In this document: positions 55,711 to 63,956 of the stretch, piece by piece | Layout of the letters: each line of letters opens with the position of its first letter | Numbering within the stretch: position 1 is the first letter of the stretch | Source: Eubacterium sp. | GTDB taxonomy: Bacteria; Bacillota; Clostridia; Lachnospirales; Lachnospiraceae | Reading direction: 5' to 3' | NCBI GenBank assembly: GCA_017634555.1 | Contig: JAGBNF010000005.1 | Span: 98,968 to 162,967, forward strand | DNA length: 64,000 nucleotides | Notes under the pieces: generated by a model | Database searches by the model: none | What the model was told of the DNA's origin: nothing | Seen by the model: the letters and a program-made list of their open reading frames with translations, nothing else | Made by a program: the position numbers and the translations under genes

Positions 55711-57293
55711 TATTTTGTTGCCTTTCTCTTTTCTTTATAGCCCCATCTCAGATAATGAATATAATACTTATAGTTATCTTCTTTATTAACACCGTACGCA
55801 GCTCGGAGGTCTGCATTTTCGGCACTGTTTTTGTAATATTTAAGATCGAAGGTTGCCTTAGCTCGACGTCCTTCCTTCATTCCGTATCTTACGAAATGCT
55901 CGAGAACCGCAACGTCATCGTTACCGAATACAGCCTTTACATCAGGATTATTCTTAACATAGTAGTTATAATCATATACCATGCTGTAATCCATATTAGG
56001 TCCGTACTGTCCCCTATATACAGTCTCGTAATCCTGAAGCTTTGCTACCTTGGTAGCGACACGTCCTTCCTTCTCACCGTACTTCATATAATGACGGTAA
56101 TAAGCTTCATTATTATTCTTAAATGCACGTCTTAAATCCTGATACTGGTTAACGTATGCTCTGATATCGAAGGTTGCCTTTGCGCGGCGTCCTTCCTGCA
56201 TTCCGATAACTACAAAGTGACGAAGTGTTCCTTCATCATCCTCACCATAGTATGCCTTAACATCAGGATTCATTCTCTGATAGAATCTGAAATCATAAAC
56301 CTGTGAATAGTCTACACCGTTATAAACTGTTGTAGGCTTCTTTACATACTTACCGTTTCTCTTCTCCTTCTTACCGGCCTTGATGTAATGCCAGTAATAT
56401 CTTGCAAGATCATCGCCGTATGCATTTCTCAGATCTTCATAATTGCTTCTGTATGCCTTAACACAGAATTCCTCGCTCGCCTGACGTCCTTCCTTCATTC
56501 CGTAATTGATGAAATGAAGAAGATACTTCTCTGCAATTGCGTAATTTGTTGAATCGGACTTCTTCTTTGCTACATTTCCGTATGCAATTCTAAGATCCGG
56601 ATACTTATTTCTGTAATATGAATAGTTGTAAACCGATGAATAATCTACACCGTTAAGGATTCCGTGATATGGATCGTTGTAAACTGCATGAGCCTTTACA
56701 CCGAAAGGTCTGATGATGATCCATCCGCCACCCTCGTCGTAACCGCCGAAGTATGATGAAGCCCATTCATTAAGGAGACTGTGCTCCAGAACACCTACTC
56801 TCGGATTAAGTGCTGAGATAGCGGTTCCTTCACCTGTTGCAATAGCAACATGATCTGTTGTAATGATAAGATCTCCTGCCTGAGCAAGCTTCGGATCCTT
56901 ACCTATATAAGTACCAAACTGCTTATAGCTATAGAACATCCATCCGGAAACCGGATCATCTGTATCCGATCTGTATGGCCAGAGGTTGATTCCGAACATC
57001 TCAAGAATACAACAAACGAATCCCGAACAGTCTACTCCTGTATTGAGATTCTTTCCTGCATAGACATAATCAACTTTTCCGATATAAGATCTTGCCATAG
57101 CCACGATCTCATCACCGCTGATACCTGCCTGTCTCTTATTGTTTTCCTTTTTATCAGTCGTATCCTTATTGTCGTTATCCTCCGCAGCCTGAACGGTCTG
57201 AACAGGAGGTGCAACGAACGCTGAAGATACACCGATCGTCAGTGCCATAATAGTGCACAAGACTCTGTTTACTAACTTCTTTTTCAATTTCAT
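55710..57293 (-). CDS. Secreted NlpC/P60 endopeptidase with six repeats
   Basis: 527 residues from ATG 57293 (GGAGAG seven bases upstream; longer frames rejected). Signal peptide, short Asp/Lys/Asn linker, NlpC/P60 domain ~55-205 with C89 (GVDCSGFVCC), GDLIIT, H148 (DHVAIATG) and WIIIRPFG; then six repeat units from ~220. The first unit has a 13-residue insertion (KKKSDSTNYAIAE). The last unit ends YIHYLRWGYKEKRKATK at the C-terminus. NlpC/P60 enzymes cut peptidoglycan stem peptides. It stands between the GH5 and deacetylase genes. Confidence 0.9.
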   Translation of the reverse strand: MKLKKKLVNRVLCTIMALTIGVSSAFVAPPVQTVQAAEDNDNKDTTDKKENNKRQAGISGDEIVAMARSYIGKVDYVYAGKNLNTGVDCSGFVCCILEMFGINLWPYRSDTDDPVSGWMFYSYKQFGTYIGKDPKLAQAGDLIITTDHVAIATGEGTAISALNPRVGVLEHSLLNEWASSYFGGYDEGGGWIIIRPFGVKAHAVYNDPYHGILNGVDYSSVYNYSYYRNKYPDLRIAYGNVAKKKSDSTNYAIAEKYLLHFINYGMKEGRQASEEFCVKAYRSNYEDLRNAYGDDLARYYWHYIKAGKKEKRNGKYVKKPTTVYNGVDYSQVYDFRFYQRMNPDVKAYYGEDDEGTLRHFVVIGMQEGRRAKATFDIRAYVNQYQDLRRAFKNNNEAYYRHYMKYGEKEGRVATKVAKLQDYETVYRGQYGPNMDYSMVYDYNYYVKNNPDVKAVFGNDDVAVLEHFVRYGMKEGRRAKATFDLKYYKNSAENADLRAAYGVNKEDNYKYYIHYLRWGYKEKRKATK

Positions 57294-57377
57294 AAAATAA
57301 CTCTCCGTGATAAATTTCCCCAAAATGACCCATAACATACTACCATTGCAAAATCAAAAAATCAACTTTATTAAGGT

Positions 57378-59345
57378 TTAGTAAGACTTGCGCTTCTCCT
57401 TATAGCCCCATTTCAGATAGTGCATGTAGTATGATTTGTTGTCGCTTCCGTACGCTTTTCTGAGGTCTGCATTCTTTGATTTATACACCTTTAAATTAAA
57501 GGTCTTGATACCCTGTCTGCCTTCCTTCATTCCGTAATTTACGAAGTGCCAGATTACTGCCTGCTCGTTATTTCCAAAGGCCTTTTTAACGTCAGGATAT
57601 TTGTTTACATAATATGTGTAATTATATACCTTGCTGTAATCAACGCCATTATAAATCGTTGTACCCTGTCTCAGCTGGGTAATTCCTGTTGTCTTACGAT
57701 TTTCCTTATACCCATAATTAATATAATGAAGATAATATGACTTATTATCGTTGCCGAAGGCGGTACGAAGATCTCTGTAGCCAAGCTTATATGAGTTAAC
57801 ATCGAAGCTCGCCTTTGCTCTTCTTCCTTCCTTCATTCCATAATTTATGAAATGTCTGAGCACCGCAACGTCATCATTTCCGAATGCCTTCTTAACATCC
57901 GGGTTTTTACTGAGATAATAGTTAAAATCGTATACTCTGCTGTAATCAACACCATCAAGCTTTGTTATAGGATTCTGCAGCTTGCTTACTCCCGTCGCCT
58001 TACGATTTTCCTTATACCCCCACTTTATATAATGAAGATAATATTTCGTAAGGTCGTTGCCGTATGCGACTCTGAGGTCTGCATTTGCATTCTTATACGA
58101 TTTAACATCGAAGCTTGCCTTAGCTCTTCTTCCCTCTCTCATTCCGTAGGTCACAAAATGCTTCAGAACAGCAAGATAATCATTGCCGAATGCCTTCTTT
58201 ACATCGGCATTATGGTTAACATAATAGTTGTAGTTAAATACGCGTGAATAATCCACGCCGTTATATACTGTAACAGGTTCCGAAGGCTTCTCCTTAGCCG
58301 CACGGGTAAGGCACACATTTTTGAACCATGAACCTGTTGTGGACAGATCCGAATCCGTCCATCCTGAGAGCTTGCTGCAGCTTGTCTTCAGATAAGCTGA
58401 ACTCTCACCCTTGTTTGAAAGATGCCAGCAGAAAAAGCTGATGCTGTATTCATCAAACAGCTGCATCCATTTGTTTGCACTGTCAACGTTATAATTTCCG
58501 TTACCGCTTGCATCGCATATTCCGAACTCTGAACAGAATACCGGAACACCGCTCTTCAGTGCAGACTTAACATTGTCATATACCCAGTTGCCGTCTCCGC
58601 CGATATGAGTTGCAGAGTAGAAATGTACCGTATACATGGTATTTGAATAAGAAAGCTTATGTGCAGCAACCTCATCCGGCTCCTGTGACCATGTATTTGT
58701 ACCGACGATAACGATGGCATTTGTATACTTCCTTATAATAGGAACAACTGCATTTGCATATGAATAAAGATCATTGCCGCTTCCGTTATACCACTCTGTA
58801 TTTACCGGCTCGTTGCAGATCTCATAGAGTACATTTCCATAGCTCTTATATTTTGATGCATACTTTTCAAAGAAGCTTATTGCACTTGACTTCCAGGTAT
58901 TCGGATTTGCTGTTCCGCCGTAAGCGTCATGCACATGCCAGTCGATAACTACATACATTCCGAGATCACGTGCTATAGAAACAGCATTCTCTATATAGCC
59001 GTCCATGCGGGATGCAGCTCCTTCGGTGTAACCTCCCTGAGTAACATAAACAGGAAGTCTTACAGCATTTACTCCGAAGCTGTCTCTGAGTGTCTTGAAG
59101 GAATCTCTGGAAATGTAATTATATCCCACATCCCACTGAAGGCCGTGGAGAGATGCTCCTCTCAGCTGAAACTTTTCATTATGAGAATCCTTCAGGTAGA
59201 TTCCGTCTACATGGAGTTCGCCATGTTTTGCGAACGGTGTACTGTTATCCTCAGCTGCTTCGACGTTGATCTTATCGGGAACTATAAGAACCCCCACAAT
59301 GATCATCATTATCGCAAGCAGCAGACTGATTAATCTTCTTTTCAT
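57378..59345 (-). CDS. Secreted GH5 endoglucanase-like enzyme with six repeats
   Basis: 655 residues. Signal peptide to ~31; GH5 (subfamily 2-like) domain ~38-345: LRGASLHGLQW, VRLPVYV, VIDWHVHD, acid/base E179 (ICNEP), H241-F-Y, nucleophile E273 (VFCSEFG) and FFCWHLSNKGESSA. Six repeat units follow from ~360 to the C-terminus (YMHYLKWGYKEKRKSY). All catalytic residues are present, so it should be an active beta-1,4-glucanase displayed on the cell surface. A cellulase in a murein-hydrolase operon is odd; a wall-glycan substrate cannot be excluded. Adjacent units share strong DNA similarity with the 59371 gene. Confidence 0.9.
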   Translation of the reverse strand: MKRRLISLLLAIMMIIVGVLIVPDKINVEAAEDNSTPFAKHGELHVDGIYLKDSHNEKFQLRGASLHGLQWDVGYNYISRDSFKTLRDSFGVNAVRLPVYVTQGGYTEGAASRMDGYIENAVSIARDLGMYVVIDWHVHDAYGGTANPNTWKSSAISFFEKYASKYKSYGNVLYEICNEPVNTEWYNGSGNDLYSYANAVVPIIRKYTNAIVIVGTNTWSQEPDEVAAHKLSYSNTMYTVHFYSATHIGGDGNWVYDNVKSALKSGVPVFCSEFGICDASGNGNYNVDSANKWMQLFDEYSISFFCWHLSNKGESSAYLKTSCSKLSGWTDSDLSTTGSWFKNVCLTRAAKEKPSEPVTVYNGVDYSRVFNYNYYVNHNADVKKAFGNDYLAVLKHFVTYGMREGRRAKASFDVKSYKNANADLRVAYGNDLTKYYLHYIKWGYKENRKATGVSKLQNPITKLDGVDYSRVYDFNYYLSKNPDVKKAFGNDDVAVLRHFINYGMKEGRRAKASFDVNSYKLGYRDLRTAFGNDNKSYYLHYINYGYKENRKTTGITQLRQGTTIYNGVDYSKVYNYTYYVNKYPDVKKAFGNNEQAVIWHFVNYGMKEGRQGIKTFNLKVYKSKNADLRKAYGSDNKSYYMHYLKWGYKEKRKSY

Positions 59346-59370
59346 AAGCTATCCTTTTACTTTCCTTTAT

Positions 59371-61578
59371 TTACTTACCTTTTCTCTTCTCGTTATATCC
59401 CCATTTGATATAGTGCATGTAATAGGATTTCAAGTCATTTCCGTATGCCTTTCTGAGATCGGCATATCTCTGCTTATATTTCTTAACATTGAAGTCGGCT
59501 GAACCCTGACGGCCTTCCTTCATTCCGTAGGTTACGAAATGCCAGATAACTGCCTGCTCATTGTTGCCGAATGTTTTCTTAACATCAGGATATTTGTTTA
59601 CATAATATGTGTAGTTATATACTCTGCTGTAATCAACTCCGTTATAGATTGTTGTACCCTGTCTCAGCTCTGTAATACCTGTGGTCTTACGATTTTCTCT
59701 GAAGCCCCAGCAGATATAATGGAGGTAATATGCCTTGTTGTTATTTCCGTAAGCCACGCGCAGATCCCTGTATCCGAGCTTATAGGAATTAACATCGAAT
59801 TTCTCGCTTGCTCTTCTTCCTTCCTTCATTCCATAATTTATGAAATGTCTGAGAGTTGCAATATCATCCTCTCCAAAGGCTTTCTTTACATCCGCATTAT
59901 GATTAACATAATACTGATAGTTATATACTCTTGAATAATCAACACCATCCAGCTTTGTAACCGGATTAACAACATGTGCGATACCTGTTGCGATTCGATT
60001 TTCTTTCCAGCCGTACTTCATATAATGCTGGTAATACTTTGTCAGATCATTTCCGAAGGCAAGTCTCAGATCCTGATATCCGTTCTTATAAGAATTAACA
60101 TCAAAGTTTGCCTTAGCCTGTCTTCCTTCTCTCATTCCGTAGGTTACGAAATGCTTGATTGCTGCTTCAGGCTTTCCGTTATATGCAGCAAGGAGATCCG
60201 GATACTTCAGAAGATAATATGAATAATCATATACTCTGCTGTAATCAACTCCGTTATAAACTGTAGTTCCCTTTACTCTGTCATATGAAGGATCACTTAT
60301 CTTTGAAATGTCTTCTCCCATACTGAAGAAGTTTACTGTATATCTAAGTGATGCAGGCTTGTTCTTTCTGTCCTTAAGACCTGTAACAGAAACTGTATAC
60401 TGACCGCTGTAGGCAACTGCTCCGAGATTCTGTGAACCTATCTGGAAGATGAGGCAGTTGTTGATTCCGTAACCGTCTGTATTAACGTGGAAGTAAGCAC
60501 CTGTCATATCATTTCCTGTAGGGCTTGACTTATCATTAGCGATAGTCATTGTCCAGCTCTTACCGTCTGCAACTCTGGTAACCGTAACCTTTGCCTGTCT
60601 GAGCGCTGTTTCGGAAACCATGAACTTGCTTGGATTAAGTGCTATAGACCATGGTGTCTTTGTACTGAACACATCATTCGGGAAATATCCGCTTGCAGGC
60701 CATGAAATGAAATCATAATCGCCTACGCTTGCACTTTCATCAAAGATCTTTGTTACCATGTAGCTTAATCCGTCATCACTTTCGGCATAACCGAAGCCGA
60801 TCTTTCCGAGTGCCGGATTCAGGAACCATCTTCTGTGGCCCATTGTTGTAAGGTTCTCTGTTGAATTATTATCATTCATACAGCCGTAGATTGACTGCTC
60901 CAGAGAATAATATCTGTTATATCCCGAACGCATCGAGATGTTACTGCTTGATGTAGCATTAAGTCCGTTCTGATAGAATGATGAATTCATATCCGAAGGC
61001 TGTGATGGATAATGTGATAATCTGAAGGATGAATCGGCATTTCTTGCAGCTGCAAGAAGTACTGCACCATACTGTGCACCCGATGTTCCATACATAAGGT
61101 TGTTATCCAGATTTACTGCTCCGAGTCCCGCAACATATCTATAGAAGCTCAGGAAGTAATAACCTGAATTTACAAATGCACTGTCAAGCTTTCCCGTACT
61201 GTACGTATTATGTACCGAAGGAGCTGTCTGATAAATACTCGTAACTCTGTTCGCCTTTACTGTACCGTACTTGGCTATAATCTGCTGCTGAGACGGCTTT
61301 GCAATTCCCTTGATACCGCTTATGGTATATACGGTACCTGCCATATCCTCGGACTCATATGTACCAAAGCCCGTCAGCGGAGCATTGTCATCAGCATAGC
61401 TGCTGCTCTCCTTCTCAACAGGGGTTCCCTCTTCCGAATCCGGTTCGCTGATTTCTGCAGCATATACCTTCGGAGTATATGCGGAGCTGTCTGATCCGTT
61501 AATATCCGCAGGCACAGCACCCAGTGAAAAGATGAGCGATGCTGCTACAATTGCGCCCCTAAGAATATTTTTTCTCAT
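59371..61578 (-). CDS. Secreted CAP-superfamily-like protein with six repeats
   Basis: 735 residues. Signal peptide, acidic Ser/Glu linker, then a ~280-residue domain with CAP features: FYRYVAGLGAVNLDNNL, FRLSHYPSQPSD, SSNISMRSG and TTMGHRRWFLNPALGKIGFG. A beta domain with VNFFSMGED at its end follows, then six repeat units to the C-terminus (YMHYIKWGYNEKRKGK). ATG 61578 overlaps the dapF stop (ATGA). It is the first secreted protein of the operon. The biochemical activity of bacterial CAP domains is unsettled. Confidence 0.82.
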   Translation of the reverse strand: MRKNILRGAIVAASLIFSLGAVPADINGSDSSAYTPKVYAAEISEPDSEEGTPVEKESSSYADDNAPLTGFGTYESEDMAGTVYTISGIKGIAKPSQQQIIAKYGTVKANRVTSIYQTAPSVHNTYSTGKLDSAFVNSGYYFLSFYRYVAGLGAVNLDNNLMYGTSGAQYGAVLLAAARNADSSFRLSHYPSQPSDMNSSFYQNGLNATSSSNISMRSGYNRYYSLEQSIYGCMNDNNSTENLTTMGHRRWFLNPALGKIGFGYAESDDGLSYMVTKIFDESASVGDYDFISWPASGYFPNDVFSTKTPWSIALNPSKFMVSETALRQAKVTVTRVADGKSWTMTIANDKSSPTGNDMTGAYFHVNTDGYGINNCLIFQIGSQNLGAVAYSGQYTVSVTGLKDRKNKPASLRYTVNFFSMGEDISKISDPSYDRVKGTTVYNGVDYSRVYDYSYYLLKYPDLLAAYNGKPEAAIKHFVTYGMREGRQAKANFDVNSYKNGYQDLRLAFGNDLTKYYQHYMKYGWKENRIATGIAHVVNPVTKLDGVDYSRVYNYQYYVNHNADVKKAFGEDDIATLRHFINYGMKEGRRASEKFDVNSYKLGYRDLRVAYGNNNKAYYLHYICWGFRENRKTTGITELRQGTTIYNGVDYSRVYNYTYYVNKYPDVKKTFGNNEQAVIWHFVTYGMKEGRQGSADFNVKKYKQRYADLRKAYGNDLKSYYMHYIKWGYNEKRKGK

Positions 61579-62450
61579 AATAAACCACTCTCCCTACTTA
61601 TAATTCCTTCATAAACCGTAGTTGCGGGACCTGTCATATAGACGATCCTTGTTTCTCTGTCCCATCTGATGCTCAGGTCTCCCCCCAGCAAAGAGACCGT
61701 AACTTCGTCGTCTGTATAATTATTCAGAATACATGCCACAACAGACGCACATGCACCTGTTCCGCATGCAAGAGTTTCTCCGGAGCCTCTCTCCCAGACA
61801 CGCATCTTGATATGCTTCCTGTCTACGATCTGAATGAACTCCGTATTTACTCTGTTCGGGAACATCGGATGATTCTCAAAATCCGGTCCGATCTTCTCGA
61901 GATCAAGACTGTCAGTATCATCAACAAAAATAACACTGTGAGGATTTCCCATTGATACAGCAGTAGTCTTATATTCCTTACCTGTAACTGTAATCGGAAC
62001 AGATATCAGTGCACCGTACTCCGGATCCTGTTCCTGTCCCTCCTGAAGTATTACCGGTATCTTAGGCGGATCCAGAACCGGCTCTCCCATATCTACCGTA
62101 ACTCCCTCAACCTTTCCCTCAGCAGAAAGCTTGAGAGACAGCTTCTTTATTCCTGCAAGAGTTTCCACTGTAAACTCTGTCTTATCTACAATGCCGTGAT
62201 CATATGAATATTTGCCGACACATCGGATTCCGTTGCCGCACATTTCTCCCCTTGAACCGTCAAGGTTATACATATCCATCCTCACGTCAGCCACGTCACT
62301 CGGGCATATAAGAATTAGTCCGTCGGATCCTATTCCGAAATGTCTCTCGCTGACCTTGATGGCAAGGTTCACCGGATCATCAACTTTTTCTTCAAAACAA
62401 TTGATATATACATAATCGTTTCCGATTCCATGCATTTTGGTAAATTTCAT
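61575..62450 (-). CDS. dapF: Diaminopimelate epimerase
   Basis: 291 residues. KMHGIGNDYVYINCF, GIGSDGLILI, DGSRGEMCGNGIRC (first catalytic Cys) and ETLACGTGACAS (second catalytic Cys) are diagnostic. It converts LL- to meso-diaminopimelate in the cytoplasm for lysine and peptidoglycan, so the organism has a DAP-type wall. GGAGGGG precedes the ATG. It heads the operon of secreted wall enzymes and overlaps the next gene by 4 bp, which ties precursor supply to surface-protein expression. Confidence 0.97.
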   Translation of the reverse strand: MKFTKMHGIGNDYVYINCFEEKVDDPVNLAIKVSERHFGIGSDGLILICPSDVADVRMDMYNLDGSRGEMCGNGIRCVGKYSYDHGIVDKTEFTVETLAGIKKLSLKLSAEGKVEGVTVDMGEPVLDPPKIPVILQEGQEQDPEYGALISVPITVTGKEYKTTAVSMGNPHSVIFVDDTDSLDLEKIGPDFENHPMFPNRVNTEFIQIVDRKHIKMRVWERGSGETLACGTGACASVVACILNNYTDDEVTVSLLGGDLSIRWDRETRIVYMTGPATTVYEGIISRESGLL

Positions 62451-62669
62451 ACGTCCCCTCCAAAACTACAAATTAAACCACCTTATATTTTACCATAAAA
62501 CAGGCTGACTTTATAGAAAATATTGATTGCTAAATTTGAAAATTCTGTATACAGTGTTATTAAAGTTTCTTTGTAAATGTATATTTCTATATGCTGGTTC
62601 CCGACAACGCAGGTAAATACCCTGTTGTCTTCTACTTTACCGGACTGCATGAAAAGTACGGCAATAACA
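62451..62669 (-). promoter_or_regulatory. Upstream region of the dapF operon; possible extended -10
   Basis: No gene is visible. TGGTAAAAT on the minus strand (-10 at 62487-62492) is an extended -10 candidate ~37 bases before dapF, without a clear -35. A hairpin with 9 paired bases and a 2-base bulge (GACAAC...GTTGTC, 62603-62629) has no T-run and no known role. Confidence 0.35.
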
Positions 62670-62700
62670 AAAGTCCCGATGGATTATCCATCGGGACTTT
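62670..62700 (-). terminator. Terminator of the rpsF-ssb-rpsR operon
   Basis: Perfect 13-bp arms (62670-62682, 62688-62700) with a 5-base loop, followed by TTTTGTTATT on the minus strand, 28 bases after the rpsR stop. Confidence 0.85.
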
Positions 62701-62727
62701 AAGTTCATATCAATTGCTGATTATAGA

Positions 62728-62994
62728 TTACTCTACTACGTAAGGGATAAGAGCGATCTGTCTAGCTCTCTTAAGAGCAACTGTAAGCTCTCTCTGATGC
62801 TTTGCGCAGTTACCAGTAATTCTTCTAGGAAGGATCTTTCCTCTCTCAGAGATATACTTTCTGAGTAAATTAACATCCTTGTAATCTATTACCTGATCCT
62901 TCTCTGCACAGAAAACGCAAACTTTCTTTCTTCTATGCATAGGTCTTCTTCTCATAGGAGCAGCACCTGCCTGCTCTGACTTATTGTAAGGCAT
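62728..62994 (-). CDS. rpsR: Ribosomal protein bS18
   Basis: 88 residues. [59 protein letters not shown] and PYV are the conserved S18 sequence. It has the Cys-containing N-terminal form (CVFC plus a later Cys), probably zinc-binding. GAGGAGG precedes the ATG. It binds bS6 in the 30S platform and is encoded with rpsF and ssb in the usual order. Confidence 0.98.
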   Translation of the reverse strand: MPYNKSEQAGAAPMRRRPMHRRKKVCVFCAEKDQVIDYKDVNLLRKYISERGKILPRRITGNCAKHQRELTVALKRARQIALIPYVVE

Positions 62995-63011
62995 TTTATT
63001 ATCCTCCTCTT

Positions 63012-63479
63012 CTACTTAAATGGAAGGTCGTTTTCAATACCGGTTGGAATATTCATAAAGCCATCTGCACTTGCGTCTGAAGGACTACCTGCCGGCTGCT
63101 GTGGCTGATATGATGATCCGCCTTCTGAGCCTGAAGAAGCATTCTTACTCTCAGCAAATTCCTGCTCTTCAACAACTACGTCTGTAGTATAAACCTTTTG
63201 TCCTTCTTTATTAGTATATGAACCCGTCTGGATTCTTCCTGTAACTGCAATCTTTGTACCCTGATGGAAGTACTTTTCAGCAAACTCTCCCTGCTTACCG
63301 AAAGCTACGCATCCGATAAAATCAGCTGTCTGCTCATTTCCATCCTGTCCACGTCTTGCAACTCTTCTATCTACAGCAAGTGTATATCTTGCAATACACA
63401 TCTGATCCCCGTTTTGGCCCTGAGAATATCTTACATCCGGATTTCTCGTAAGTCGACCCATCAAAATAACCTTGTTCAT
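63012..63479 (-). CDS. ssb: Single-stranded DNA-binding protein
   Basis: 155 residues. [20 protein letters not shown], an OB-fold core ([40 protein letters not shown]) and a Gly/Ser/Gln-rich disordered tail ending ENDLPFK. The acidic tail that recruits partner proteins is present but has an extra Lys at the very end, where most SSBs end in Phe. Between rpsF and rpsR, the standard location. Confidence 0.97.
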   Translation of the reverse strand: MNKVILMGRLTRNPDVRYSQGQNGDQMCIARYTLAVDRRVARRGQDGNEQTADFIGCVAFGKQGEFAEKYFHQGTKIAVTGRIQTGSYTNKEGQKVYTTDVVVEEQEFAESKNASSGSEGGSSYQPQQPAGSPSDASADGFMNIPTGIENDLPFK

Positions 63480-63505
63480 TATTAGACACCCCCTAAAGAT
63501 AAAAC

Positions 63506-63793
63506 TTAAGCGTCCTGTCTAACAATTAAGAATCTGATGACAGAATCCATGATACGAAGCTTCTTCTCAATACGAGCCGGAGCATCGACTGGACCCTCGA
63601 AAGTTATGAAGTAGTAGTAACCTTCCTTCATATCCTGGATCTCGTAAGCCATTCTCTTCTTACCCTGATCGTCTACATCGACAACAGAGCCCTGGTATCT
63701 GTCAATATATGACTTTACCTTCTCGAGAGCGGCATTTCTCTGGTCATCATCAATCCTTGTGCTGACAACTAACGCGATCTCATACTTATTCAT
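63506..63793 (-). CDS. rpsF: Ribosomal protein bS6
   Basis: 95 residues. MNKYEIALVVSTRIDDDQRN, RMAYEIQDMKEGYYYFITFE and a C-terminal LRIMDSVIRFLIVRQDA are the S6 blocks. AAGGAGGTG lies seven bases before ATG 63793. First gene of the rpsF-ssb-rpsR operon, behind a structured leader that may bind the S6:S18 complex. Confidence 0.97.
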   Translation of the reverse strand: MNKYEIALVVSTRIDDDQRNAALEKVKSYIDRYQGSVVDVDDQGKKRMAYEIQDMKEGYYYFITFEGPVDAPARIEKKLRIMDSVIRFLIVRQDA

Positions 63794-63821
63794 CTCTTTG
63801 CACCTCCTTATGGACTATTTG

Positions 63822-63901
63822 GGTTCCTTCAAAATCGCAACTTACGGATAGCTTACGCCACAGCCCTTAGGCTGAAATTGCAGTGCATACCTAAAGGAAC
63901 C
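63822..63901 (-). promoter_or_regulatory. Structured rpsF leader, candidate S6:S18-binding RNA
   Basis: Outer arms GGTTCCTT/AAGGAACC (63894-63901, 63822-63829) close an 80-nt structure; inside, GCAATTT pairs with AAGTTGC and CAGCC-TAAG-GGCTG forms a hairpin. CCG in ATCCGTAAG lies on the 3' side before the second stem, like the CCG bulge of the known rpsF leader that S6:S18 binds for autoregulation. The ribosome binding site follows 12 bases later. Confidence 0.65.
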
Positions 63902-63907
63902 AAGGAT

Positions 63908-63913
63908 ATTATA
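63908..63913 (-). promoter_or_regulatory. Possible -10 box of the rpsF operon
   Basis: TATAAT on the minus strand just upstream of the structured leader and downstream of the tRNA terminator. No recognisable -35 at 15-18 bases. Confidence 0.45.
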
Positions 63914-63928
63914 AATATATCACAGAAA

Positions 63929-63954
63929 AACCCCGAGAGTAGTCTCTCAGGGTT
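63929..63954 (-). terminator. Terminator of the tRNA-Phe transcript
   Basis: Arms 63944-63954 and 63929-63939 form an 11-bp stem with a 4-base loop, followed by TTTCTG on the minus strand, directly after the tRNA 3' end. Confidence 0.8.
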
Positions 63955-63956
63955 AG

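Noticed and set aside
41755-61578. The long repeat arrays as a CRISPR or other non-coding repeat
   Set aside because: The periodicity is at protein level, the DNA copies are diverged, and frames are uninterrupted.
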